Shown: positions 26,695 through 35,129, counted from the first letter of the stretch. The stretch is 64,000 nt of DNA from Bradyrhizobium sp. C9 (GCF_002532045.1 NZ_NWTG01000007.1:62001-126000), one strand, 5' to 3'. Numbers and translations are program-made. The notes: generated by a model not told the origin, from the sequence alone.

Positions 26695-27101
26695 GCATGG
26701 ACGTGTCGCCGTCAGCCAAGCCTTTGCTTGCCGTACCGGAGATATTGATCCGCGATTGCCCGGAGGGTGTCCGCCGCCTGCAGGCGCGCCCTGGCGGGGA
26801 ACGGCAGGCTTATTATTTGATAATACTGCAATTTTCGTAGGAAGGACGGAAATCGCGTAAGCCCGGCGGAGCCCTGACCTGTGCCTGTGGAACAGGAGGT
26901 CGGTCGTTCGAGCCCACCCAACTCTACCATCCGCACGATCATCCAACGCGACGTCGCAAGGTCAGAACAGCGCCGGATCGCCTATCGTTTTCTTTGATCG
27001 CCGTTGGCGTGTCATCACGCCCGCTTGCGCTTCTCCGTTGCTTCACCCACACTCACCGAAACGACGCCTTAACGACACCTTAGTGCCACCTTGGGGGACG
27101 C
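26695..27101. other. Gene-free stretch at the island boundary
   Basis: About 400 bases follow the truncated regulator with no supported gene. It contains a short AT-rich patch (26811-26835), unusual here, and a tRNA-like 3' end at 26891-26929. Open frames on the minus strand are tRNA-antisense artefacts. Confidence 0.5.
26891..26929 (+). repeat. tRNA-like 3' end, possible attachment-site remnant
   Basis: The sequence has a T-arm pattern: stem GGTCG (26902-26906), loop TTCGAGC (26907-26913) and stem CCACC (26914-26918) with one mismatch. A seven-base acceptor strand, a discriminator A and CCA at 26927-26929 follow. Upstream, an anticodon-like stem CCTGT/ACAGG has a nine-base loop and no good D-arm is seen, so it is not a complete tRNA gene. 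Such 3' tRNA fragments mark att sites of integrated elements. Confidence 0.4.
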
Positions 27102-27422
27102 ATGGGGACCGCCGGTTCAAGGAGTTTTTCGTTTGCGTTGATATCAGCGATCGCCCTTGCAGCTGTGCTGCTGCCGGGACGAGGTGAGGCCTACACGCCC
27201 GATCAGCAGCAGGCCTGTACGCCGGATGCGTTCCGGCTGTGTGGTCCCGAGATTCCCGATGTCGATCGCATCACGGCCTGCATGATCAGGAACAGGGCTC
27301 AGCTGTCGCCGGCCTGCCGCGTGTTCTTCCGTGCGGATCCCGAGCCGCGTGAGGCGAGCGAGCGGCGGCCTGCCAAGCGGAAGGTCTCCAAGTCGCACAA
27401 GCCGAAGAAGTCCACCCACTGA
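27102..27422 (+). CDS. Small exported protein with paired cysteines
   Basis: A 106-residue protein with a signal peptide (cleavage likely near GRGEA-Y) and a compact domain holding four cysteines: ACTPDAFRLCGPEI, ITACMIRN and SPACRVFF. The tail is very basic (KRKVSKSHKPKK). The spacing of cysteines recalls Cys-rich repeats found in many rhizobial periplasmic proteins. Function unknown; it stands alone. Confidence 0.75.
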   Translation: MGTAGSRSFSFALISAIALAAVLLPGRGEAYTPDQQQACTPDAFRLCGPEIPDVDRITACMIRNRAQLSPACRVFFRADPEPREASERRPAKRKVSKSHKPKKSTH

Positions 27423-27658
27423 CGTTCGCCCGCCGATCTGGTTCCCATCGTGCGCACGTCAGCGTCTCCCGTTTGGCGCGCTGTCCTGATGCGAGCCGGC
27501 GTCCGCTTCGCGCGAAAGCGTCGTGGGTCATGCACGGCAATTTCAAGACCGTCATGCGCGACAGACTGACGCCTTGTGACGCTGTCACGCAGCATCATCT
27601 CTGGTGTTGGTGTTGTTTGCCAAATCCGTTTCGCGACGGAACGGATGGAGTGAGGCGC

Positions 27659-27976
27659 GTGAGCGAATACGACAAGCAAGAGATCGATAGGCACTTCGCC
27701 TGGTTCGAAGCCAAGCTTCCGGAAAAGCCGGCGCGCTTCGTCGCGTGGCTGCGCAAGCCGTCGTCGCGCTATGTGCGGATTCCGCTCGCGATCCTGCTGA
27801 TCATCGGCGGCATCTTCAGCTTCCTGCCGGTGCTCGGGCTCTGGATGCTGCCGCTCGGACTCCTTTTGTTCGCGCAGGATGTCCCGTTCCTGCAGAAACC
27901 GACCGCGCAATTGCTCGGCTGGGTCGAGCGCAAGTGGATCGCGCGCCAGCGGGCCAAGACTGCCGAAAAGCGCTAG
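27659..27976 (+). CDS. Conserved small membrane protein
   Basis: A 105-residue protein starting at GTG 27659 after GAGG and GGAG elements. It has a charged N-terminal part (YDKQEIDRHFAWFEAKLPEK) and one long hydrophobic region that could form two short helices (IPLAILLIIGGIFSFLPVLG, LWMLPLGLLLFAQDVPFL), then a basic tail. The pattern is familiar from rhizobial genomes, but no function is known to me. Confidence 0.75.
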   Translation: MSEYDKQEIDRHFAWFEAKLPEKPARFVAWLRKPSSRYVRIPLAILLIIGGIFSFLPVLGLWMLPLGLLLFAQDVPFLQKPTAQLLGWVERKWIARQRAKTAEKR

Positions 27977-28103
27977 GCGTGAGTCTTATCAAACGCTTAG
28001 CGCTTCCATTTGCGGTTGCGTCATAAGTTGAGTGTGACTCAAAAAGCAGAATGCACCGGTAATCTTGGCCACTTTGCGGATTGCAAGAAGTTTCTTCTTT
28101 CGC

Positions 28104-28121
28104 GAATCAGCATGCTGATTC
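28104..28121. promoter_or_regulatory. Perfect 18-base palindrome upstream of the ParA-like gene
   Basis: GAATCAGCATGCTGATTC is self-complementary over its full length and ends 36 bases before the ATG of the ParA-type gene. It is a candidate operator, perhaps bound by the ATPase or by an unlinked repressor. Confidence 0.5.
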
Positions 28122-28157
28122 ATTTTCGCCTCCTGGGGTCAATCTGGAGGCCAACGT

Positions 28158-28838
28158 ATGAACGTGATTGTTTTCGCTTCGCGTAAGGGGGGCTCGGGAA
28201 AAAGTACCCTGGCTGCTCACCTCGCCGCGCAAGTGCACAAGGCAACGAAGCCGTGTCTGCTGATCGATGCCGATCCGCAGGGCTCGCTGACGCTCTGGCA
28301 TAAATTGCGCGGCACCAACGAGCCGGCGATCAAGACGGCGGTGAACTCGGTCAGCGGGATCATTGCCCAAGCCAAGCGCGACGGCATCGAATGGGTCTTC
28401 ATCGACACGCCGCCGAATCTGTCGGCCGTGGTCGACGACTCCATCAAGAACGCGACGATGGTGATTATTCCGGCGCGGCCCGGCGTGTTCGACGTCAACG
28501 CGGTGCAGGAAACGATTCAGACCTGCCGTTCGATGCGCAAGCCATATGCCGTCGTGATCAACGGTGCGCCTGCGCAGCGTGACGGCGCCGAAAGCCGCAT
28601 CGTCGCGATCGCCCGCGAGGCGCTGGCGAAATTCCGCGCACCGGTGTGGAGCGGCCAGATCACCAACCGCGCCGACCTTCTGATGGCGCTCGGCCAGGGT
28701 GAAGGCGCCCGCGAATATTATGCTGAAGGCCGCGCTGCTGCCGAGATCAACCGGCTGTGGGCCGCGATCGAACGCTCGATCAAGGCGATCCGTGGCACGG
28801 CGTCGGCGTCCGGCGCGATGCACAAGCAGGCGGCGTAA
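28158..28838 (+). CDS. Solitary ParA/MinD-type ATPase
   Basis: A 226-residue deviant Walker ATPase: RKGGSGKSTLAAHLA at residues 9-23, the DADPQGS motif near 42 and FIDTPPNLS near 84. Such proteins segregate DNA or position protein clusters. No ParB partner lies nearby, and the length fits orphan ParA proteins that position cargo other than plasmids. The ribosome site TGGAGG precedes the ATG. A strong terminator follows, so it is a single-gene unit. Confidence 0.88.
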   Translation: MNVIVFASRKGGSGKSTLAAHLAAQVHKATKPCLLIDADPQGSLTLWHKLRGTNEPAIKTAVNSVSGIIAQAKRDGIEWVFIDTPPNLSAVVDDSIKNATMVIIPARPGVFDVNAVQETIQTCRSMRKPYAVVINGAPAQRDGAESRIVAIAREALAKFRAPVWSGQITNRADLLMALGQGEGAREYYAEGRAAAEINRLWAAIERSIKAIRGTASASGAMHKQAA

Positions 28839-28866
28839 CAACGCCGCTTTGGTTCGAACTGGAAAG

Positions 28867-28892
28867 AAACGCGCGGCACTCGCGCGTTTTTT
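28867..28892 (+). terminator. Rho-independent terminator after the ParA-like gene
   Basis: Nine-base stem AAACGCGCG / CGCGCGTTT with loop GCACT, followed by further T residues; begins 29 bases after the stop. Confidence 0.85.
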
Positions 28893-28959
28893 ACGTGCTG
28901 AAGCGACGAGGCAATCGCAGATTGCCTCGCTGACTTTGGCGATGACGCGATGGCTGGCG

Positions 28960-29106
28960 CTACGCCACCATCAGCAGATAGAAAGCGATCACTGGCGCCA
29001 GGGTCAGGATCACCGACCAGATGCCGACAGCCCATAGAATATCCTCGGTCGTAAAGCCCGGCTCGGCACCCGGCCTCACGGCAAAAAAACCACTCCTGGA
29101 ATTCAC
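28960..29106 (-). CDS. Small one-helix membrane protein
   Basis: A 48-residue frame from GTG 29106 to TAG 28960-28962; an internal GTG at 29079 gives 39 residues. The C-terminal half is a membrane helix (LWAVGIWSVILTLAPVIAFY). No family recognised. The G-rich sequence before the first GTG could serve as ribosome site. Confidence 0.5.
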   Translation of the reverse strand: MNSRSGFFAVRPGAEPGFTTEDILWAVGIWSVILTLAPVIAFYLLMVA

Positions 29107-29261
29107 GACGCCCCCGCGTTGATCTTAAGCGCAATGCGGAGACTGATACGCGAGCGGTTTTAAGATCCCGCCCGGAATTTCGCTGGCATTTTCGCGCGGG
29201 TGCTACTTCGGATTAACCACAGCGGGGGCGGCGGGCCGCGTCCGGCGGGAGGCCGAAAGCC

Positions 29262-29561
29262 TCAATGCATGCTTCCGTCGCGATCGCGGATTGCGCCGAG
29301 ATGCTCGTTGATCCGGAATACGATCAGTATGAACTCGGCGGCGATGCGCGAGAACACGATGCCGACGAAGACGCTGGCGATCGAGGCGAGCAGCTGGATG
29401 AAGCCGACGAACGGGCTGATCGCCATCGCGGTGAGGCTCCACAGGATGCCGGAGATCCCGAACAGCACGATGACCGCGATCACCAGCCAGTAGAACGTCT
29501 TGATGATCGTGGGCGTGATGAAACGGTCCCACTGAAACAGATCCTGGAAATCGAACATCAT
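29262..29561 (-). CDS. DUF4282 family membrane protein
   Basis: The 99-residue protein shows the DUF4282 pattern: FQWDRFITPTIIKTFYWL, a hydrophobic core, and VGIVFSRIAAEFILIVFRIN. Two membrane segments are expected. The start at 29561 (ATG ATG) follows GGGAGAACC; a longer frame to 29603 lacks a ribosome site. Function unknown. Confidence 0.85.
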   Translation of the reverse strand: MMFDFQDLFQWDRFITPTIIKTFYWLVIAVIVLFGISGILWSLTAMAISPFVGFIQLLASIASVFVGIVFSRIAAEFILIVFRINEHLGAIRDRDGSMH

Positions 29562-29879
29562 GGTTCTCCCGGCCAGCCGAAATATGATTCGCGTCGCGTG
29601 CATCCTACTGCGTCACCCCCGGCGTGATCACTTCGTCGCGGCAGCCCGTGCAGCAGGCGTCCGTCAGAACGAGGCGTCTCGTCGGGCCAATGGTTCGGGG
29701 CGGCGCCAAAGCGCCGCCGCACCCAAGGGGATCGATACCGCAGAAGCCCAATCAGTCTCGCCAAAGCCAGGCCCGGGACCGGGCGCCGGCAGTCCAGGGG
29801 CGAGCTATGCGAGTGGGCTGGTTGTGATTGCTGCAAATAACGGCCACAATCGGGCTTCCCTCCACCATATCCTCACCCA
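29562..29879. other. Intergenic region without a supported gene
   Basis: The 318 bases separate the divergent DUF4282 gene and the first MaoC gene. I see no convincing coding frame; a GC-rich inverted repeat (GGCGGCGCC...GGCGCCGCC type) near 29700-29715 is the only structure. Confidence 0.5.
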
Positions 29880-30338
29880 ATGACCACGCTGACCTTCGAA
29901 GACTTCAAGCCCGGCCGTTTCGGCACGTTCGGCCCGCGCCATGTTTCGCGCGAGGAAATCCTGGCCTTTGCCGCCGAATTCGACCCGCAGCCAATGCATC
30001 TCGACGAGGAGGCGGCGAAGAAATCCATGCTCCGCGGCCTGTCGGGCTCGGGCTGGCACCTCGGCTCGCTGATGATGCGGATGCTGTTCGACGGCTTCAT
30101 CGGCCGCACCGCCTCGCTGGGCGCGCCCGGGGTCAACGAGATGCGCTGGGTGGCGCCGCTGCGTCCGGGCGACGATTTGACGCTGGATGTCGACGTCATT
30201 GAGGCGCGCGTCTCGAAGAGCCGGCCCGAGACCGGCATCGTCACCTTCAAGAGCACGATCCGCAACGCGCGCGGCGAGATGCTGTGCGAGATGGAGGCGC
30301 CGATCATGATCAGCCGCCGTGACGTTTTGAGCGCATAG
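29880..30338 (+). CDS. MaoC-like hydratase (first of two)
   Basis: A 152-residue hot-dog-fold protein. The hydratase motif is visible as FAAEFDPQPMHLDEEAA (about 31-47), with the catalytic-type Asp and His. Family members hydrate or bind (R)-enoyl-CoA thioesters. It lies eight bases before a second MaoC gene; together they may form a heterodimer. Substrate cannot be told from sequence. Confidence 0.88.
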   Translation: MTTLTFEDFKPGRFGTFGPRHVSREEILAFAAEFDPQPMHLDEEAAKKSMLRGLSGSGWHLGSLMMRMLFDGFIGRTASLGAPGVNEMRWVAPLRPGDDLTLDVDVIEARVSKSRPETGIVTFKSTIRNARGEMLCEMEAPIMISRRDVLSA

Positions 30339-30346
30339 GAGACATC

Positions 30347-30829
30347 ATGCGCTTTTTTGAAGATATGGAGATCGGCGCCCAGCGCGCGTTCGGCTCATTT
30401 ACCTTTACCGCCGAGGACATCAAGCGGTTTGCCGCGCAGTTCGATCCGCAGCGCTTCCATCTCGACGAGGAGGAGGGGCGCAAGTCGCTGTTCGGCGGGC
30501 TCGCCGCATCGGGCTGGCATGTCGCCAGCGTCTGCATGAAGCTGCTCGTCGCCGACGGCAAGCGGCTCGCCGCGGAAGCCGCCGCGCGCGGCGAAACGGT
30601 CGCGGTCTGGGGACCCTCGCCGGGCTTCCGCGAGCTGCGCTGGATCCGCCCGGTGCTGGCCGGCGACACCATCAGCTTCACCAACCAGGTCGAGACCAAG
30701 CGCACGTCCGAGAAGCGGCCGGAATGGGGCATCATTCAAGCCCGCAATACCGGCGTCAATCAGCGCAATGAGGTGGTATTCTCGTTCCTCGCGACCGCCT
30801 TCGTGCCGCGCCGGAATCCGGGTTCCTGA
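30347..30829 (+). CDS. MaoC-like hydratase (second of two)
   Basis: A 160-residue protein related to its upstream neighbour, with FAAQFDPQRFHLDEEEG holding the Asp/His of the family and GLAASGWHVASVCMKLL following. The tandem arrangement and short spacing indicate one transcript and a shared job in acyl-CoA metabolism. Confidence 0.88.
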   Translation: MRFFEDMEIGAQRAFGSFTFTAEDIKRFAAQFDPQRFHLDEEEGRKSLFGGLAASGWHVASVCMKLLVADGKRLAAEAAARGETVAVWGPSPGFRELRWIRPVLAGDTISFTNQVETKRTSEKRPEWGIIQARNTGVNQRNEVVFSFLATAFVPRRNPGS

Positions 30830-31000
30830 TGTTGCTCCCGCGCCTCTGATGTTGCACGGACGCCATGGTCGGCAGCTACTTCTGCTGCCGACGTAGTTGT
30901 GCGTTGCGTGGAACCGATTTTTTGCTAACGCATTTTGAACCTTTGTCCCTGCCTATGGTTTGCGGGCACGGACATCTGGGCAAGCACTACTGGGGATACC

Positions 31001-31144
31001 ATGGCAGATCGTAGCGCGCTGAAACTCGTCGGAATCATCTTCGCGACGGTCACGGTTGTCGTGATGCTGGCTACCGGAATGGTCGTGAAGGGCTTTGCCG
31101 ACGGCAATTATTCCTTCGAGACCACCGCGAGCATCGATCGCTGA
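31001..31144 (+). CDS. Small one-helix membrane protein
   Basis: A 47-residue protein starting at ATG 31001 after GGGGA. One helix (LVGIIFATVTVVVMLATGMV) is followed by a short polar tail (GNYSFETTASIDR). Unrecognised. Confidence 0.6.
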   Translation: MADRSALKLVGIIFATVTVVVMLATGMVVKGFADGNYSFETTASIDR

Positions 31145-31241
31145 TCGACCGTCTGTGACGTCGGCGCGCGAGGGAGCGCGCATTCGCGCTTTTCAATGTG
31201 ACCCGTCGGCAGGCTGCGTCACACTTCTCCCGATCCAGACA

Positions 31242-31382
31242 TTAACGATTCCAGATCAGCACCATCACGACGGTCGCGGCTGCCAGGATGCCGAGGAACC
31301 GGATCATGATCGTGCCGATGCCCTGCTGCGGCTGGCGCAGCGGTATGGGATCGGCGGCGCTATCCGGCCGGACGCTCTGCAT
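31242..31382 (-). CDS. Small one-helix membrane protein
   Basis: A 46-residue protein from ATG 31382 (GGAG seven bases upstream) to TAA 31242. A proline-rich N-terminal half precedes a C-terminal helix (MIRFLGILAAATVVMVLIW). Unrecognised. Confidence 0.6.
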   Translation of the reverse strand: MQSVRPDSAADPIPLRQPQQGIGTIMIRFLGILAAATVVMVLIWNR

Positions 31383-31544
31383 GAATGCTCTCCAAATGGA
31401 TGCCCGGCTCGGGCGCGGTCCGGACGCGAATTCCGGATTGGGCGCGGGCTCGGCACCCCAAGTTCAAAATCGGCTTCTGCAAGAATTGACGCCGCGCAGT
31501 TTACACCGCGCTGAATAACGAATCGTTCAGCGCCCAATCGGTCC

Positions 31545-31586
31545 GGGCAAAACGAAGCCGCCGCCCCCCGTTCGGGAGGCGGCGGC
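31545..31586 (-). terminator. GC-rich terminator of the coiled-coil gene
   Basis: Nine-base stem GCCGCCGCC / GGCGGCGGC (31557-31565 with 31578-31586) followed leftward by TTCGTTTT, about 25 bases after the stop of the gene at 31612. Confidence 0.7.
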
Positions 31587-31611
31587 CATCAGCCCTGAAA
31601 ACTGATCGGGA

Positions 31612-32034
31612 TCAGCTGTTGCGCAGGCCGTCGGCGGCGCGCTTCCACTGCGAGACGTTGTCGGCGATCATCCGCGTCGACTTCATCGCCGCCTGGCTGA
31701 GCTGGGCATAGCCGGAGATCTCGCGCTGGACGCGCTGGCCCTCGGCATGCAGCAGGTCGCGCAGGCTCTCGAGCTCGCCGATCAGCTTCTCGATCTCGGC
31801 GAGCGAGGTGCCGGCGACGCGCTGGATCAGCGAGTTGACGTTGCTGACGGTGGCATCGGTATTGGTGTCGGTCGGCGCGGTCTCAGGGCTCGCCACCGGC
31901 CGGCGCAGATAGGCGATGTCGTTGCGCACGAAGTCGCGGATACCGGCTTCGACTTCCGAGACCGCAGCAAGGTTGGAATCGACCTCGGAAGTCGTTTCGA
32001 CTTCGGCTTCCTCGGTACGGTTGGTGGCGTTCAT
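31612..32034 (-). CDS. Helical, phasin-like hypothetical protein
   Basis: A 140-residue soluble protein. After an acidic start it is helical, with long amphipathic stretches (SLAEIEKLIGELESLRDLLH, GYAQLSQAAMKSTRMIADNV) and an aromatic W near the end. The size and amphipathic pattern resemble phasin-type or coiled-coil proteins, but no signature is certain. The start at 32034 is preceded by GGGGAAAG; a longer frame to 32082 is not supported. Confidence 0.7.
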   Translation of the reverse strand: MNATNRTEEAEVETTSEVDSNLAAVSEVEAGIRDFVRNDIAYLRRPVASPETAPTDTNTDATVSNVNSLIQRVAGTSLAEIEKLIGELESLRDLLHAEGQRVQREISGYAQLSQAAMKSTRMIADNVSQWKRAADGLRNS

Positions 32035-32188
32035 CGGCTTTCCCCTGGTTCGCAATAGCGAAGCGCGGCTTGTCCCCCGCACGACGAATTGATGAAGTTA
32101 CGGACCTATCAGTGCCGCCGAATTTGACCGCATCTGGGCCAAGTTGGGGCAATGCCTGATCATTAGCGCGACAGGGCTAACAGATCGT

Positions 32189-33154
32189 TCACCATGAGTG
32201 CTTGTAGCCGGCGCCGATGCTCTTGTTGATCGTGCCCTGGGCGGTCTCGCCGACCGAGCCGGAGACGGTGACGCCGTCGAACAGCTTCTGCTCGGCGCCG
32301 ACCCGGCGCAGCCACCTGTCCTCGGCGGTCGACAGCGTCTGGCCGGCGGTGATGCTGGTGCCGGTGTCGGTCACGGACAGGCGTGCCGACTGATCGGTGT
32401 CGTAGCTGCGCGACGGATGGCCGTCGACGCCGGGCACCGGGACCACACCCTGCTGGATCAAATTGTAGCCGCTCTGCAAGGTCAGCGAATACTGCTCCGA
32501 CAGCGGCACCGATTTGCTGAGCGAGGTGCCGATCTTGCTCTGGTCGGCGCCCGGATCGACCCGCGCCTCGACCGAGGTCTTGTCCCAGATCGAAGCCACG
32601 CCGCCCGCCGAGATCGACGCCCAGGCCGAGCCGCCGGATTGCGGCAGGCTGCCGCCATTGGCGAGCCGCTCCGACAATTGCTCCGACGTCGTCATCGTGC
32701 CCTGCTTGGCGACCGTCATGTCGGCGCCGATGCGGGTGTCGAGGAACGGCGAGATCGACTGCTTGACCGACACCGCCGACGAGCCGTTGGCGTTGTTGTT
32801 GGTCGACCACGACGGATCGTTGCCGGCGACGCTGCCGCGTTTGGCCGCGCTCTTCGGTGCCAACGTGGGCAGGCTGGTGGAGTCGGTGTCGAGCTGGCTC
32901 CAGTCGAGCTTGCTCTGGTCGATGTCCTTCAGGATGTCGGCGTCATTGGCGTCGGGGGTCGGCGGCGCCTCGTCGGCCGCAGCGTCGGCGTCATCGGCGG
33001 GGGTGCCGTTTGCTGCGTCCTTCGCGATTTCCGGGGCGGCGGGCGCGACCGGCCATGGTGAGGTCTGCGCCGTGGCCGAAAGTGCTATCGCTACGCTGAA
33101 GCCGGCCGCCAGCACCGGCAGCCTTGTCCAGCCAAATCGTGATGTAGAAGTCAT
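32189..33154 (-). CDS. Exported protein, probable outer-membrane type
   Basis: A 321-residue protein with a signal peptide ending near ATAQ, a proline/aspartate-rich linker (residues 35-75), then alternating polar/hydrophobic strands. It ends in aromatic Trp (GAGYKHSW), a common terminus of outer-membrane beta-barrels. Ser/Thr/Asn content is high. No family is recognised. It stands alone, leftward. Confidence 0.7.
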   Translation of the reverse strand: MTSTSRFGWTRLPVLAAGFSVAIALSATAQTSPWPVAPAAPEIAKDAANGTPADDADAAADEAPPTPDANDADILKDIDQSKLDWSQLDTDSTSLPTLAPKSAAKRGSVAGNDPSWSTNNNANGSSAVSVKQSISPFLDTRIGADMTVAKQGTMTTSEQLSERLANGGSLPQSGGSAWASISAGGVASIWDKTSVEARVDPGADQSKIGTSLSKSVPLSEQYSLTLQSGYNLIQQGVVPVPGVDGHPSRSYDTDQSARLSVTDTGTSITAGQTLSTAEDRWLRRVGAEQKLFDGVTVSGSVGETAQGTINKSIGAGYKHSW

Positions 33155-33247
33155 TCCCAGCCCGCAAATTCCAGCGCCGCAACATGCGGTTTTCTTGGCG
33201 CAAAATTGTGGCAGCGGCGCTGTGAAGGCAACTGATCAAGGCGTGAT

Positions 33248-33376
33248 CGTCATGTCCGGGACGAACGCTTGGCGCGTTGCGCATCGCGCCGCCCGGGGCG
33301 CGGCCGCTCGGGGCTGGCAAAACAGGCCGCAGTTGCCGGGGCGCCTTGGCGCCAAGGCGCGGCCCCGGACATGACG
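33248..33376. repeat. Nested palindromic intergenic element
   Basis: A 13-base inverted repeat, CGTCATGTCCGGG (33248-33260) with CCCGGACATGACG (33364-33376), encloses a perfect 20-base palindrome at 33341-33360. It fills the gap between two leftward genes and looks like a dispersed repetitive extragenic palindrome. Confidence 0.65.
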
Positions 33377-33398
33377 AAGGCGTGAAATCGTGGGCCCG

Positions 33399-33833
33399 TC
33401 AGACCGCGATGCGCGGCAGATGGATCGGGTACCCGACGGTCTGCTCGACCAGATCGAAACTGTCGACCAGCACGCGGAAGCTCGTGAGCTTGCCGGACTT
33501 GAATTGCGCGAAATGCGCGATCCTGACCGAGATCGGCTTGTTGGAATCCAATGCCGTCAGCGAATAGCGCAGCATCGAGGCCGCGGAATCCGCGCCCAGC
33601 ATGATGGATTCCCGATCGAAGCGGTGGATCCTCAGGTTCTCGCCGATCTGCCTGATCACCTCGAGCACGGCGGCCTTGCCGCGGCGCGAGCCGAAGAAGG
33701 AAAACAGGTCGATCGGCCCGTAGATGGCCCATTCGACCTCGTCATCGAGCAGCGGCTCGATGTCTGCAAGCTGGCGTTCGTTGATCGCGCGATGCAATGC
33801 GCGCGAAAAACGCCAGAGGCTGTGCTCTGTCAT
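33399..33833 (-). CDS. NTF2-like/SnoaL-like protein (first paralogue)
   Basis: A 144-residue protein of the NTF2-like superfamily: helical start (FSRALHRAINERQLADIEPLLD), EWAIYGPIDLFSFFGSRRGK, then a curved sheet ending in KLTSFRVLVDSFDLVEQ. Members are small ligand-binding proteins or isomerases. A related gene lies at 34421-34864. The start at 33833 avoids an unsupported 27-residue extension. Confidence 0.8.
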   Translation of the reverse strand: MTEHSLWRFSRALHRAINERQLADIEPLLDDEVEWAIYGPIDLFSFFGSRRGKAAVLEVIRQIGENLRIHRFDRESIMLGADSAASMLRYSLTALDSNKPISVRIAHFAQFKSGKLTSFRVLVDSFDLVEQTVGYPIHLPRIAV

Positions 33834-34031
33834 TTTGGTCTCGTCCTGAAACTGGATTGTCAAAGCAAACGAATGGCAGGCGGTCAGCGCCGACGCCCTG
33901 CCAGGTTGCTGCACGTCACTATTACGGCCTCAAATAGTGCGGAACGGCCAAAACGCAAATGACTTTTTTGCAATGCACAATTGCGTCGGTCCTGACCGGA
34001 ATGTGACCGCCCGCCCGCTTGTCACCGCAAT

Positions 34032-34292
34032 TCAGCGGTCGCGCTGTCGCAGCGGCTGCCGCTCGATCACGATCTCGGCGTCGCGGATCGCCACCACCGC
34101 AAACAGCAGCGCGCCGCCGATGCCACCGATCGCGGCGCCGAGCGGCATGAAGGTGAAAAACACCAGCGTTCCGCTGTCGAGACCTGAGGTTTTGGCCAGT
34201 CCGATCCAGGTGAGCCCGGCTCCGATGCCGAGAGCGGCGCCGCCAAGGGCGCCCAGTGCAAGGCCAAGCACAGCGAGCAATGCGACTTTCAT
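34032..34292 (-). CDS. Small glycine-rich membrane protein
   Basis: An 86-residue protein with two helices rich in Gly and Ala (ALLAVLGLALGALGGAALGI; GAAIGGIGGALLFAVVAI) and a polar tail. Glycine-zipper-like packing is evident. Unrecognised; it sits between the two NTF2-like genes, all leftward. Confidence 0.7.
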   Translation of the reverse strand: MKVALLAVLGLALGALGGAALGIGAGLTWIGLAKTSGLDSGTLVFFTFMPLGAAIGGIGGALLFAVVAIRDAEIVIERQPLRQRDR

Positions 34293-34420
34293 GGTGATTT
34301 CAGCCCCGACCGCAACAAGCCCAGTGATAGGTCAGCGCCGGGGCTTTTGAGGTTCAACGCTGGCGGGGACGAATTTGTGGGGCGGGGGCGCCCGCATGCA
34401 TTGCCCAGGTTTCCGGGGAG

Positions 34421-34864
34421 CTAGTCCGTGCTTTGCCCGGTCAGCGCCGCCGCGACATCACGCTCCAGCACCTGCTGGACGAGGTCGAACGTGTCGATGA
34501 TCTCGCGGATCTCGGTGATCTTGCCGTCGCGCAGCGTATAGAACACCGCGACGTCGAACTGCACGACGCGGGCGTTGTTGCGCTTGCGGAAGAACACCCG
34601 CAGCTGGGCCGCGACCTTGTCGCCCTCGGCCACCACCACCGGCGCCTCGTAGCGCATGTCGGAATAGCGCTCGTGGATCGTGGTCCACATCTGGCGCAGC
34701 GCGGCCTTGCCGCGGTGCTGGCCCATATGCGGAAGAATGTCGATCGGGGCGTTGGCCAGAAACGCAACGTCGTCGCTGCAGCGATCCAGCGCGCCCTCGA
34801 TGCCGCCGGCATAATAGACGTCGAGGAAGTTCAAGATGCGTTGCCGGTTCAAATCCTCGCCCAT
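34421..34864 (-). CDS. NTF2-like/SnoaL-like protein (second paralogue)
   Basis: A 147-residue NTF2-like protein. The family line HRGKAALRQMWTTIHERY and the C-terminal GKITEIREIIDTFDLVQQVL match its neighbour at 33399, including the shared DSFDL/DTFDL element, so the two are probably ancient duplicates. Ligand unknown. Confidence 0.82.
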   Translation of the reverse strand: MGEDLNRQRILNFLDVYYAGGIEGALDRCSDDVAFLANAPIDILPHMGQHRGKAALRQMWTTIHERYSDMRYEAPVVVAEGDKVAAQLRVFFRKRNNARVVQFDVAVFYTLRDGKITEIREIIDTFDLVQQVLERDVAAALTGQSTD

Positions 34865-35129
34865 GTTCGACTCCGCCGGTTCAGTCCGACTCGCCTTTGA
34901 CTGGCCCTGGCCCGCATTGTGAACCGAAGCGATCCACTCTCAAACATATGTTTTGACGCACGAGACGCGATTAGGTTCGGCAACCGGAACGTGCAGCCCG
35001 GGCGGGCTGCCAAAATATCGAAAACAACCCCATGCAAAGTACGGCAGGTTGCCGCGAATTAATGAAACCTCCTTGCGCGCCTCTCGATTGGTCCAGTACG
35101 GGCGACGCATCCGCGATCAGGAGAACTTC

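Noticed and set aside
26840..26929. A complete tRNA gene
   Set aside because: The anticodon loop would be nine bases, the T-stem has a mismatch and no D-arm or matching acceptor 5' strand is seen.
26712..26942. Minus-strand frame beginning with VELGGLERPTS
   Set aside because: This peptide is the well-known translation of antisense tRNA sequence, not a protein; it led me to the tRNA-like end instead.
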